A stretch of DNA of 64,000 nucleotides, taken from NCBI RefSeq assembly GCF_016587435.1, contig NZ_BNJJ01000014.1, positions 124,001 through 188,000 of the forward strand, given 5' to 3'. Source of the DNA: Dictyobacter formicarum (GTDB lineage: Bacteria > Chloroflexota > Ktedonobacteria > Ktedonobacterales > Ktedonobacteraceae). Position 1 is the stretch's first letter. Every line of letters starts with the position of its first letter. The notes beneath the pieces are model-generated. The model did not search any database and was not told the origin of the DNA. It saw only the letters and a program-made list of their open reading frames with translations. Made by a program: the position numbers and the translations under genes. This document shows, piece after piece, positions 1 to 8,198 of the stretch.

Positions 1-168
1 TTGGATGCTGGCCAGGGCAAATTGCGTCCCATTGAGTATAAGCAATGGTTGAAACGGCAGGGGAAAAAGCCCGGGCAGCGGCGGCGCTTCACCTTGAAGC
101 GACAGGCTGGTCTACAAACTTCCAGGAACTCGGATCAACGGAGTAGCTCACGTGGCGCCCAGCGTTGA
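1..168 (+). CDS. C-terminal end of an unidentified protein (partial)
   Basis: Frame 1 is open from the first base to a TGA at 166-168, giving 55 residues of a protein that begins outside the window. The tail is very basic (QWLKRQGKKPGQRRRF, then a Ser/Arg-rich end), as in disordered C-termini of nucleic-acid-binding proteins. No domain is recognisable. The reading frame is supported only by lack of stops and by the hairpin that follows at 195-223, so it could be a chance open frame. Confidence 0.4.
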   Translation: MDAGQGKLRPIEYKQWLKRQGKKPGQRRRFTLKRQAGLQTSRNSDQRSSSRGAQR

Positions 169-194
169 ATATACCTGTAGCGTAACGCAGCCAA

Positions 195-223
195 AACAGG
201 GGATCCATAAGCGATCCCCTGTT
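195..223. terminator. Bidirectional hairpin between convergent genes
   Basis: A 10-bp perfect stem (AACAGGGGAT / ATCCCCTGTT) with a 9-base loop lies between the stop at 168 and the convergent gene ending at 241. There is no strong T tract, so termination is inferred from position and stem strength. Confidence 0.5.
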
Positions 224-240
224 GTATGATAGCAAATAAA

Positions 241-762
241 TTAATGTTGGGTCGCGGCTTGCAGTTCGCTTTTGATGGCTTGTGTTGCACTGGCACGCAA
301 TGAGGCAAGTTGATTATTTGAGATCTGCGTGTTGGTCTTCGGATCAAAGACCGCGTCGTCGCGCTGGCAGTAGTATAGACTCTTCCACTGAGCCGTAGCT
401 TTATCCCAGGCTGGGTAGAGCTCAACCGCCTCATTGTCGCCGCGCACAACGCGTTGGAAAGACCAGTAGGAAACCGCGAGTGCCGTCACAATAAGGATAA
501 GTGTAATAACGAGGAGAATTAACTGAAGGATTTGCGGGAAGTTGCTTCCCAGCCCACCGATCAGGGTAATAATAAGAAAGAGACAGATGCCAATAAAAAG
601 CCCACACACAGTAACGGGTTTCATCATGGATACATTACGTGTAGGCATATCCGGCGGGGCACAACGGGCCACACCAGAGTTATATGCTGCTTGCATAGTC
701 TTGACCTGGTCTGCTTGATTGCAAACCGGACAAGTGGGTTTTGTGCTGTCAGCGGACACCAT
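241..762 (-). CDS. Two-TM membrane protein with N-terminal zinc-ribbon-like CxxC
   Basis: A 173-residue protein of unknown function. It starts with a CPVC pair near residue 11, followed by two adjacent hydrophobic segments at about 50-70 and 77-97, then a cytosolic or external tail with a second cysteine (YYCQRDDAVFDP). The CPVC pair and the later Cys suggest a small metal-binding knuckle, but this is inference. The ATG has a good GGAGG ribosome site six bases upstream. It is convergent with the gene at 1-168 and divergent from the methylase-MazG gene; no operon partner is evident. Confidence 0.7.
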   Translation of the reverse strand: MVSADSTKPTCPVCNQADQVKTMQAAYNSGVARCAPPDMPTRNVSMMKPVTVCGLFIGICLFLIITLIGGLGSNFPQILQLILLVITLILIVTALAVSYWSFQRVVRGDNEAVELYPAWDKATAQWKSLYYCQRDDAVFDPKTNTQISNNQLASLRASATQAIKSELQAATQH

Positions 763-947
763 CGAGAACCTCCTTGTAGTGCTTATTCATTGAATAAGCA
801 ACCTTTGCTGTATTGTTATAGAAATAGCATAGCACGTTGCTTCATATTCGACAATGCTGAGATCTCTCCATCCCATTATTTGACACAGTTTTGCGCAACC
901 AGTACACTTACCACCAGCACGGTGGAGTAAGGAGAGGATCTTTTTTT

Positions 948-2468
948 ATGACTGACACGACTGCATCAGCGATCACAATTGTTGGCCTGGGGCCTGGTAG
1001 CATACATGATCTGACAGTGGAGGCGCGCCGCGTACTCGCACAGGCGGCCGAGCGTGATCAAACCGTATACTTTCGTACTATTATTCACCCTACAGTTGAG
1101 CCATTGAAGTTAGATATACCTAAATTACGTATAGAATCCTTTGATAGACTCTATGATGAGTCGGATGATTGGAGCTCATTATACCAACAAATTGCCACGG
1201 AAGTCTGTGACCTGGCGGCCAAACAGCCAGTTATTTATACGGTCCCCGGCCATCCCCTGGTTGGTGAGACCTCTGTCCAGCTGGTGCTTGAGCTGGCGCG
1301 GCAGCGCGGATTATCAACCCGCATCGTTTCTGGCCTTTCTTTTATCGAGCCAGTCTGTAACCTGCTGGCCCTGGACCCCTTTGAGGTGGGAGCCCAGATC
1401 GTTGATGCGACCAACCTGGCTTTCTCGCATCGCGATGAGGTGGCGGGCAAGATCATTCCGACCATTCCTTTGATGATTGTTCAGGTCTATAATCGTCGCC
1501 TGGCCAGCGAGGTTAAATTAGCGCTGGGCGAGTGCTATCCCGATGAATGGCCAGTCAAGCTGGTGCGGGCCGCTGGCGTCGGAGAAGACGAGGCGGTGAT
1601 TGAGATGCCGCTTTATGAGCTGGATCGCAATAATTTTGCCAATCATTTGAGCACGCTCTATGTACCTCCTGTCAGTGAGCTGTCGGCCCTGCGCCTGCCT
1701 GAAACCTTACGCTATATTACTATGCGCCTGCGCCGCGAGCCTGATGGGTGTCCCTGGGACCGCCAGCAAACGCACGATAGTTTGAAGCGCTACGTGATTG
1801 AGGAGACCTATGAGGTGGTGGAGGCGCTCGAAGAAAATAATATGGATAAGCTGGCGGAAGAGCTCGGAGATCTATTGCTCCAGGTCTACCTGCACTCCGA
1901 AGTTGGCCGCCAGGCGGACGAATTTTCGATCGGGGATGTCTATGAGCATATCAATGCCAAGCTGATTCGTCGCCACCCCCATGTCTTTGGCGATGTCGAG
2001 GTACAGAACGCCGGCCAGGTGGTGCAGAACTGGGAAGAGATTAAGAAGCAGGAGCGCGCTTCAGCCGGAATGGATACCGTGAATGAGAGCGTGCTGGATC
2101 GTGTGCCACAGGCCACGCCAGCCTTGATGGTGGCGCAAGAGTATCAGAAACGCGTAGTGAAAACCGGCTTTGAGTTTACGTCGCTACAGGACGTCTATGC
2201 CAAGCTGGAAGAAGAATTGGAAGAGATCAAAAGGGCCACCTCGCCCGATGAGCAATTGGAAGAGATAGGGGATGTGCTCTTTATGGTGGCCAAGCTGGCG
2301 CGTTTCCTCAAAATTGATGCTGAGGAGGCGCTGCGCCTTGCCAATCGTAAGTTTCGTCGGCGCTTTCAAGCTATGGAGGTGATGGCCAAAGCCGAGGGAC
2401 GCCCACTGACCTCATATAGCACCCCTGAATGGGAAGCGTTGTGGGCGCGCGCCAAAGAAGGGCAGTAG
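948..2468 (+). CDS. Tetrapyrrole-methylase / MazG fusion nucleotide pyrophosphohydrolase (YabN type)
   Basis: A 506-residue two-part protein. The N-terminal half starts with the SAM-binding GLGPGS loop at about residue 13 and has the fold of tetrapyrrole (corrin/porphyrin) methylases. The C-terminal half has two MazG modules: the first near 250-370 with GCPWD and the acidic EETYEVVEAL and EELGD helices that bind Mg, the second near 400-490 (EEELEEI, EEIGDVLF). MazG proteins hydrolyse (deoxy)nucleoside triphosphates to monophosphates. The same architecture is known as YabN in Firmicutes, where the role of the methylase half is unclear. The start at 948 is chosen over the longer frame from 891 because GGAGAGG lies ten bases before it and homology begins directly after it. 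Confidence 0.9.
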   Translation: MTDTTASAITIVGLGPGSIHDLTVEARRVLAQAAERDQTVYFRTIIHPTVEPLKLDIPKLRIESFDRLYDESDDWSSLYQQIATEVCDLAAKQPVIYTVPGHPLVGETSVQLVLELARQRGLSTRIVSGLSFIEPVCNLLALDPFEVGAQIVDATNLAFSHRDEVAGKIIPTIPLMIVQVYNRRLASEVKLALGECYPDEWPVKLVRAAGVGEDEAVIEMPLYELDRNNFANHLSTLYVPPVSELSALRLPETLRYITMRLRREPDGCPWDRQQTHDSLKRYVIEETYEVVEALEENNMDKLAEELGDLLLQVYLHSEVGRQADEFSIGDVYEHINAKLIRRHPHVFGDVEVQNAGQVVQNWEEIKKQERASAGMDTVNESVLDRVPQATPALMVAQEYQKRVVKTGFEFTSLQDVYAKLEEELEEIKRATSPDEQLEEIGDVLFMVAKLARFLKIDAEEALRLANRKFRRRFQAMEVMAKAEGRPLTSYSTPEWEALWARAKEGQ

Positions 2469-2479
2469 AACTAACAGCG

Positions 2480-2746
2480 TGTCTGATTCCCACGCCCATC
2501 GTGGTCTCTTTGCCTCACGCTACGCTCCTACGAAGCTCAAAAGAGGTTTTTATGTTGGTGCAAAACGTGCGCACAGCGCACGTTTTGCACCAACATAAAA
2601 AAGAGAGTGGGGACGCCTGCGTTCCCCAGGCCCAGGGGCGCTCTGATTCCCAGTATGTTGGGAGTCTGACACATTCAAACGTTTTGAGCGCCGAAGGCGC
2701 GAACCCTATAGCTCGGGCGCGTGAGCGCTCATATTATGAGCGCTCG
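2480..2746. repeat. Modular hairpin repeat, copy 1
   Basis: The core is a perfect 26-bp inverted repeat at 2547-2572 / 2576-2601 with a 3-base loop; the apex reads GTGCGC-aca-GCGCAC. One side carries the module GGGGACGCCTGCGTTCCCC followed by GGGGCGCTCTG, which matches copy 3 in reverse complement. The other side carries AGGTTTTT and GCTCAAAAGAGG, matching copy 5 in reverse. A second hairpin (GAGCGCTCAT / ATGAGCGCTC, 2723-2745) contains the stop codon of citrate synthase, so the element reaches into that gene's 3' end. See the family-level finding. Confidence 0.75.
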
Positions 2747-3912
2747 GCCAGGGGAACAAAGGTTTCGTTCAACGTACCGGTATATTCGGCTTCAGGTCGA
2801 ATCAGGCGGTTATTGTTGACCTGTTCCAGAATATGAGCGGTCCAGCCGGCACAGCGACTGACGGCGAATGTCGGAGTAAAGAGGTCTCCACTCAGACCCA
2901 CAGCCTTCATCAGGGCGGCTGAATAAAATTCGACGTTGGTATACAGGCGACGGCCGGGTTTCAATTCATCCAACAAAGCAAGTGCGGTCTTTTCCACATG
3001 GTGCGCGAGCTTGAAGTCCTCTGGATCGGCCACGCGAGCCATTTCGCGCAACTCTTCAGCGCGCGGATCAGCGGTCTTATAGACGCGATGGCCAAAGCCC
3101 ATCAAGCGACCACCATGGGTAATTGCATCGCGAATCCAGGGATCTGCATTCTCGATGCTGCCGATGGTTCGTAGCATATCCTGTACTTTAGAGGGGGCGC
3201 CACCATGCAGTGGACCCTTTAAAGCTCCCAGAGCGGCTACCAGTGAAGAAACAATATCGGACTCAGTGCTGGCAACGATACGGGCCGTGAATGTCGAAGC
3301 ATTCATGCCATGATCGGCAAGCAGTACCAGGTAGGAATTTAACCCCTTGACATGCTCCTCTTTCGGCACCTCGCCTGTTAGCAAATAGAGATAGTTTGCT
3401 GCATGCCCCAGCTCTGAACGCGACTCCAGGATCTCTTTTCCGTGACGCAGGCGGTTAAATGCCGCCAGAATCAACGGGAAGCGTGCCGTCACAGCGATAG
3501 CCTGGTCGATCGTTGGTTTCCCGGAAATACTGACTGCGCCCCAGGCGGAAACCGCGGTGCGTAACACATCCATTGGCTCGGTAGTGCTGGGAAGCTCGCG
3601 GATCGCCTGCAGAACGGTCTCGGGCAATGAACGTTCCGCTACAAATTTCTGGTGTAGATCCGAGAGCTCTTTCTGGGTAGGAAGATGTCCAAACCAGAGC
3701 AAGTGAGCAACTTCTTCAAAGCTGCAGGTACGGGCCAGGTCATGAATATCATAACCGCGATAAACCAGGCGTCCGGCGGTGCCATCTACCTTGCTGATAG
3801 CGGTCGTGGCAGCAACGATTCCCTCTAATCCACCTTTGTTTGGCTTTACCGGGGGAGTGGTTGCATTATCTTTTTGAGGGGTGTTTCCTGTATCTGGTAT
3901 CGTCATTGACAT
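2734..3912 (-). CDS. gltA: Citrate synthase
   Basis: A 392-residue citrate synthase that condenses acetyl-CoA and oxaloacetate at the entry of the TCA cycle. Visible are the first catalytic His region (LHGGAPSKV), the signature GFGHRVYKTADPR with the second catalytic His, and a C-terminal NVEFYSA. In the common enzymes the last motif is NVDFYS, with Asp as catalytic base; here it is Glu. From memory, Glu also occurs in the actinobacterial citrate synthases that carry an N-terminal helix-turn-helix. The first 30 residues are a low-complexity Thr/Pro/Lys leader. AAAGGAG lies ten bases before the ATG. A small HTH gene is divergent from it. Methylcitrate synthase activity cannot be excluded. Confidence 0.93.
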   Translation of the reverse strand: MSMTIPDTGNTPQKDNATTPPVKPNKGGLEGIVAATTAISKVDGTAGRLVYRGYDIHDLARTCSFEEVAHLLWFGHLPTQKELSDLHQKFVAERSLPETVLQAIRELPSTTEPMDVLRTAVSAWGAVSISGKPTIDQAIAVTARFPLILAAFNRLRHGKEILESRSELGHAANYLYLLTGEVPKEEHVKGLNSYLVLLADHGMNASTFTARIVASTESDIVSSLVAALGALKGPLHGGAPSKVQDMLRTIGSIENADPWIRDAITHGGRLMGFGHRVYKTADPRAEELREMARVADPEDFKLAHHVEKTALALLDELKPGRRLYTNVEFYSAALMKAVGLSGDLFTPTFAVSRCAGWTAHILEQVNNNRLIRPEAEYTGTLNETFVPLAERS

Positions 3913-4180
3913 TGTATATCTGCTCCTTTGCTTTTATGATAATACTGATCAAATACATTCATCTCTTGTTAGTTGTATCATCTATGCCCATGGATGTCAA
4001 TGAAACTTGATGTTATTTGATTTATATTGATCATATCTGATAAGGCTTGATTTTTTAGCCTAAACATGCGATGATAAAAGGTAACATAAGATATTTAATA
4101 CGTACCAGAGGGCACATTATCGGCTCAAAAGGTAAAATCGATAATTAAATACATGCGCGCTATGAAAGGAGGGCTGAGCC

Positions 4181-4438
4181 TTGATTGAGTTAAATGGTGA
4201 ACATTATTTGGATGGACAAGAAGCTTCAACTTTGCTTGGCATAAAAATCTCAACCCTTTACACGTATGTCAGTCGAGGAATACTCAAGAGTTACCGCCAG
4301 GGGATCAAACGTCAGCGGCTCTACAAACAGGTAGAATTGGAAGCCCTCTTACGTTTACGGGCGAGCGATGATGCGACATCGCTTGATACGGTGGTACCTG
4401 AAATACCCTATGCCAGCGATTGGGTTTCCGACATCTAA
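4181..4438 (+). CDS. Small excisionase/MerR-type helix-turn-helix protein next to citrate synthase
   Basis: An 85-residue protein consisting of one winged helix-turn-helix of the MerR/excisionase class (EASTLLGIKISTLYTYVSRG followed by a basic wing and RLYKQVELEALLRLR), plus a short acidic tail. It starts at TTG, supported by AAAGGAGG at 4165-4172; no in-frame ATG is available. It is divergent from citrate synthase across 268 bases and is probably a DNA-binding regulator. The HTH resembles the domain fused to the N-terminus of some actinobacterial citrate synthases, suggesting a split counterpart. Its TAA stop is the outer base triplet of a perfect 33-bp palindrome. Confidence 0.8.
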   Translation: MIELNGEHYLDGQEASTLLGIKISTLYTYVSRGILKSYRQGIKRQRLYKQVELEALLRLRASDDATSLDTVVPEIPYASDWVSDI

Positions 4439-4507
4439 TCGTAGGTGCGCCCATCAATCGTATGATTTCGTCTAAAATCATACGATTGATGGGCGCACCT
4501 ACGATTA
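4436..4507. terminator. Perfect 33-bp palindrome holding both convergent stop codons
   Basis: Arms 4436-4468 and 4475-4507 are perfectly complementary with a 6-base loop. The outermost TAA of each arm is the stop codon of the HTH gene (plus strand) and of the DUF58 gene (minus strand). The arm contains CGTAGGTGCGCCC, which recurs in the hairpins at 21647 and 32286. It probably acts as a bidirectional terminator and blocks antisense read-through. Confidence 0.75.
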
Positions 4508-5914
4508 GAGATTCAAACCTGCTATCTCAGTTTGAATCTCGTCTTTCTCTGGTTGTACGTTGCCATACGTTACCTGCAGATTATCCCAGGTCTCTTCGCC
4601 GCCCAGATAATAAACCGGGAAGCCGGCTATCCTGGTTGGTGGTGGATTATCTCCCACCAGCAGGAGTGAGACGGCATGGCCACTACGCTGCATGCGCAGC
4701 ATAATCTCCATCAGGCGCTCACTGATGACATTAGTAATTACAATTACGGTTGCACCGTTGGATAGATGCGCACGCTCCCTCTGCATGGTCTCTTCCAGTG
4801 GTGTACCCATGTGTGGTTGAATGCGCGCCAGCGCTTCCATCAAGCGTTTGCGTTGCTCCTCACTCCTGGCCGGTGGGATACTGACCGTCCGGCGTTTGAG
4901 TTGTCTGGCAATCGTTTGTTGCAGATCGTGCTCGCCAGCTGCTTCGTCCATTGTTTGCTCCTCATCTTGCAGACTCATAGGGGTATTGGCATAGAGGCCC
5001 ACCGTATAGCCCTCATCAAGTCCCCAGTTGCTAATGGAGGCCGCCGCGCATATTGCCAACTCCTGTAAGGCGGGGTGGATACTATAGTAGTTATCCAGTT
5101 TCACCGATGAGTTCAAGAAGATGGAGAGCGAATATGTGGTAGTGGATTCGTAGATCTTGCTTTGCAGTTCCTGAGTGCGTGCGGTTGCCTTCCAATCTAC
5201 CCGGCGCAAGCTATCTCCATAGGCATAATCGCGGACACCTATGACGCGCGAAGGATCCTCCATGAAGCGTCTCCTGGTGCGGTAATCCCCAAATGGGCGT
5301 TGTGAAGGGAGATGGAAGCTACTGATGGGCACTACCAGGGGATAGACTACCATATGCTGTACCGCTTCATCCTGTAATTCGCGGCTGATAAAGCCAAAGA
5401 GATCTCCACTATGCAGTTTAGCTGGCCCAAAGGTATAAACGCCTCGATTAATACACTGTATTGTGTATGTGCGCGTGACTCGTTCGTACCAACGCAGACT
5501 GAAGAGGCTCTCCAGCGTTACTATGTTGCTGATCAGCGTTTTGCGAAAGGCTTGTCCTTTTAGTGGTAAGGCGCGTGGAATGCTATCATTGACCTGCAGG
5601 ACAGGCAATGGCAGTAGTTTGGCGTTCTCAATCGAGATCGATAAAGTGATATCCTCACCGAATAAGACCCTGGTTTCGCTGAGGTGTCGCTGATAGCGCA
5701 CCTCATGCAAACAATAGGTAGCCCAGATATCAGTAATCAGGAGGACGCACAGGAAAATACAGCTACAAACCAGGAGCAATGGTATGTGAGCCGGGATACT
5801 TATTAACAAGACGATGCCGCCTAGGAGATAGAGGTTTCTATTAATGTGGCTATCGCCTGTACCACTTTGTTGTTTGGCTTTGCGCTGACGCGGCGCAAGC
5901 TGGGCTTGTTTCAT
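4505..5914 (-). CDS. DUF58 membrane protein, partner of MoxR ATPase
   Basis: A 469-residue protein with a basic N-terminus, a hydrophobic hairpin at about 28-65 and a long beta-rich domain ending in the DUF58 motif (DYAYGDSLRRVDWKATART, about residues 225-245). The remainder has a von Willebrand A-like character. DUF58 proteins nearly always sit beside MoxR AAA+ ATPases and are thought to work with them in assembling or activating other proteins. The start codon overlaps the stop of the upstream MoxR gene by four bases (ATGA, 5911-5914), indicating translational coupling. The biochemical role is not known. Confidence 0.85.
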   Translation of the reverse strand: MKQAQLAPRQRKAKQQSGTGDSHINRNLYLLGGIVLLISIPAHIPLLLVCSCIFLCVLLITDIWATYCLHEVRYQRHLSETRVLFGEDITLSISIENAKLLPLPVLQVNDSIPRALPLKGQAFRKTLISNIVTLESLFSLRWYERVTRTYTIQCINRGVYTFGPAKLHSGDLFGFISRELQDEAVQHMVVYPLVVPISSFHLPSQRPFGDYRTRRRFMEDPSRVIGVRDYAYGDSLRRVDWKATARTQELQSKIYESTTTYSLSIFLNSSVKLDNYYSIHPALQELAICAAASISNWGLDEGYTVGLYANTPMSLQDEEQTMDEAAGEHDLQQTIARQLKRRTVSIPPARSEEQRKRLMEALARIQPHMGTPLEETMQRERAHLSNGATVIVITNVISERLMEIMLRMQRSGHAVSLLLVGDNPPPTRIAGFPVYYLGGEETWDNLQVTYGNVQPEKDEIQTEIAGLNL

Positions 5915-6870
5915 TGTTCAACCGGTACCGCTGTGCTATGCAGAATATCTACGATAACTTGATCCATATCACGTCCATGTAAACGCGACTGGGTGGTGGC
6001 GATAATGCGATGCGAAAGCACATTAGGAGCCAGGCGCTTCACATCATCTGGTATCACATAGTTACGTCCCTGGATGGCGGCCATCGCCTGGCTGGCCCGG
6101 TAGAGTGCCAGCGTACCGCGTGGGCTGACGCCTAACTCAACCTCGCTATGGTCACGGGTAGCATGAATCAATTCAACGATATAGTTTTCGATGCCCCCAC
6201 TGACATAGACTTTGCGAATAGCATTTTGCAGGCGCGTCAATTGCTCTGCATCCACCACTGGTTTCAGTTCTTGCAGCGGTTGTGCCTCTTTGAAGCGACG
6301 CAAGATCTGGCGTTCCTCGTCTTTGTCAGGATAGTCAAGGCGCAGGCGCATCAGAAAACGGTCTAATTGTGCTTCTGGCAGGGGGAATGTGCCTTCAAGT
6401 TCAACGGGATTCTGTGTAGCCACGACCATAAAGGGTCGGGGAAGTGGCAGGCTGTTGCGCTCAATGCTGATCTGCCTTTCTTCCATGGCTTCCAGCAGGG
6501 CCGACTGTGTACGCGGGGTGGCGCGGTTGATTTCATCTGCCAGTACAATTTGGGAGAGCAAGGGGCCGGGCCGGAATTCGAATTCTCCCTTTTTCTGGTT
6601 GTAAAAAGTAATGCCTGTAATATCGGACGGCAGCAGGTCTGGTGTAAATTGAATGCGCTGAAAGCTACAGCCGAGCGAGCGCGCGAGAGCCTTGGCCATC
6701 GTTGTCTTGCCGATACCAGGCACATCTTCAAATAGCACATGGCCCTCACAGAGGAGCGCCACCACCAGGAACTGAATCACCTCATCCTTACCGATAATGA
6801 CGCGGCTGACATTGTTCCCAATAGTGTGAGCCATACTCTGTATCGATCGAATTTCGTCGTTCTGTTCCAT
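5911..6870 (-). CDS. MoxR-family AAA+ ATPase
   Basis: A 319-residue AAA+ ATPase of the MoxR class, which acts as a chaperone-like assembly factor. Walker A is EDVPGIGKTTMAKALAR (about 48-64), Walker B is VLADEINRATPRTQSALLEA, sensor 1 is VVATQNPVELEGTFPLPEAQ, and the lid domain holds SPRGTLALYRASQA. The length matches the family. It overlaps the downstream DUF58 gene by four bases, and a third gene for a secreted-domain membrane protein ends 98 bases upstream on the same strand, so the three may form one operon. Confidence 0.92.
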   Translation of the reverse strand: MEQNDEIRSIQSMAHTIGNNVSRVIIGKDEVIQFLVVALLCEGHVLFEDVPGIGKTTMAKALARSLGCSFQRIQFTPDLLPSDITGITFYNQKKGEFEFRPGPLLSQIVLADEINRATPRTQSALLEAMEERQISIERNSLPLPRPFMVVATQNPVELEGTFPLPEAQLDRFLMRLRLDYPDKDEERQILRRFKEAQPLQELKPVVDAEQLTRLQNAIRKVYVSGGIENYIVELIHATRDHSEVELGVSPRGTLALYRASQAMAAIQGRNYVIPDDVKRLAPNVLSHRIIATTQSRLHGRDMDQVIVDILHSTAVPVEQ

Positions 6871-6968
6871 ATATATTCCTATGCATTTGTGGTATATATC
6901 TTTTTATGTATCTTATATAGATTTATACGCACAAAGGAACGCAAAATTCACCAACTGTCCTATTAATA

Positions 6969-7814
6969 TTACCCAATAATCTGTACTGTAGCTGGCTGCG
7001 AGTTTGCCTGTTGGCCATTTTGATCACGAGCCACAGCAATCAGGTGGGCAGTAATGGTCTGTGTGAAGCCGCCAAATGAGCGCTCATTGATCGACCAGGG
7101 AATGGTGGCTGTACCATTAGCATCTGCGACCACCGGGCTCGTTTGCTGGTAGGAAGGCGAAGCATTGTAGGTAATAAGCAGTCCCACTGCCGCGCCGGGT
7201 TTGGTTGTGACTGTGATGAAGACCGTGCTGTGGTTCCTCGCCTGTGCAGGCACATTGGCGAACTGAACGGTCAATGGTCCGTTATTGGGCACAGGAGTTG
7301 GTGTAGGAGCAACTGTAGGCTGAGGTATGGGCGTTGCGGTTGGCTGCGGTGTGGGTGTTGCGGTTGGCGTTGGCGTTGCGGTTGGCTGCAGCGTTGCGGT
7401 TGGTGTATTCTGTGGGCCGTTAGCTGTGGTCTGCGAATCGTTCTGATTGGGATTTGTAGCTGGTTTGTTTGTAAACGATGAAAAGGCGGTGCCAAGTAAA
7501 ATAACGCCAAGGATACTGCTCAAAATTACCACCCCAATGGCGATAAAAAGTACTTTGTATGCAGGGTCTGAACGCCATAAATACGCGAGTTTGGTATACC
7601 ATGGTCCTGGAGGGAGCGTTTGCGCTTTTTTTTTGTTGATTAGCTGTTCTGGCCGTATTGCTGGGCCTGGCCGCTGACCATGGTGAAATGGCGCTCTTGC
7701 CCCCTGCTGATAGGGAGAGTTGGGAGAAGCAGGATTGGCCTGGAACATTTCTGTTGGGGCATCATGTTGCCCTGGCATATCAGGTTGGTTGGGATTTGAT
7801 GGACCGAGATTCAT
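6969..7814 (-). CDS. Single-pass membrane protein with TPTP linker and external beta domain
   Basis: A 281-residue protein of unknown function. Residues 1-85 are a Pro/Gln/Asn-rich cytosolic segment. A transmembrane helix lies at about 89-111, followed by a linker of TPTP/TPQPT repeats (about 135-175) and a C-terminal beta-rich domain of some 100 residues resembling an Ig-like or FN3-like fold. Such stalk-plus-domain surface proteins are typical of monoderm Chloroflexota. AGGAGG lies upstream of the ATG. It precedes MoxR and DUF58 and may be a surface client or partner of that pair; this is inferred only from gene order. Confidence 0.75.
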   Translation of the reverse strand: MNLGPSNPNQPDMPGQHDAPTEMFQANPASPNSPYQQGARAPFHHGQRPGPAIRPEQLINKKKAQTLPPGPWYTKLAYLWRSDPAYKVLFIAIGVVILSSILGVILLGTAFSSFTNKPATNPNQNDSQTTANGPQNTPTATLQPTATPTPTATPTPQPTATPIPQPTVAPTPTPVPNNGPLTVQFANVPAQARNHSTVFITVTTKPGAAVGLLITYNASPSYQQTSPVVADANGTATIPWSINERSFGGFTQTITAHLIAVARDQNGQQANSQPATVQIIG

Positions 7815-8029
7815 AACAAAGTCCTCCTCTCTATCGGGGGCTGCAGCAAGTAATAGTGCTGAAGATCAAATATATAACTGCTATGGATCGTAAAGAAATA
7901 GTTCCTTTTGCAGCATCCAGCGCTTTGTGTTAATAAGGTCAATGATAAGGAGTATATGCGATCTGCTTGCTCCTGTAAAATTTATAGTAAAAAGTGCTAA
8001 TTATTTTCCGTGAACCTCCCCTCCATAGG

Positions 8030-8175
8030 TTCGGGCCTTGCGCCCGATTTCTCGCCCGAGGTCCGAAAACGCTCTCCCGTAGATTCGGGCCTTGCGCCCG
8101 ATTTCTCGCCCGAGGCCCGAAAACGCTCTCCCGTAGATTCGGGCCTTGCGCCCGATTTCTCGCCCGAGGCCCGCA
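8030..8175. repeat. Three tandem copies of a 54-bp hairpin unit
   Basis: Units begin at 8030, 8084 and 8138 with exact 54-bp periodicity; the third is cut short near 8174. Each unit is itself an inverted repeat (TTCGGGCC ... GGCCCGAA with inner CGGGC / GCCCG). Because 54 is a multiple of three, all frames stay open through the array and produce false reading frames with an 18-residue period. A CCCCGG / CCGGGG hairpin at 8180-8198 links the array to the stop of the GT9 gene. The rest of 7815-8029 shows nothing recognisable. Confidence 0.85.
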
Positions 8176-8198
8176 AAGACCCCGGAAAATACCCGGGG

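Noticed and set aside
2480..2746. Hairpin spacers as a CRISPR array
   Set aside because: Hairpins are single or paired per locus, with no regular repeat-spacer alternation, and no cas genes are present in the window.
4420..4704. Plus-strand frame starting in the 33-bp palindrome
   Set aside because: Opposite the DUF58 coding region and without a ribosome site.
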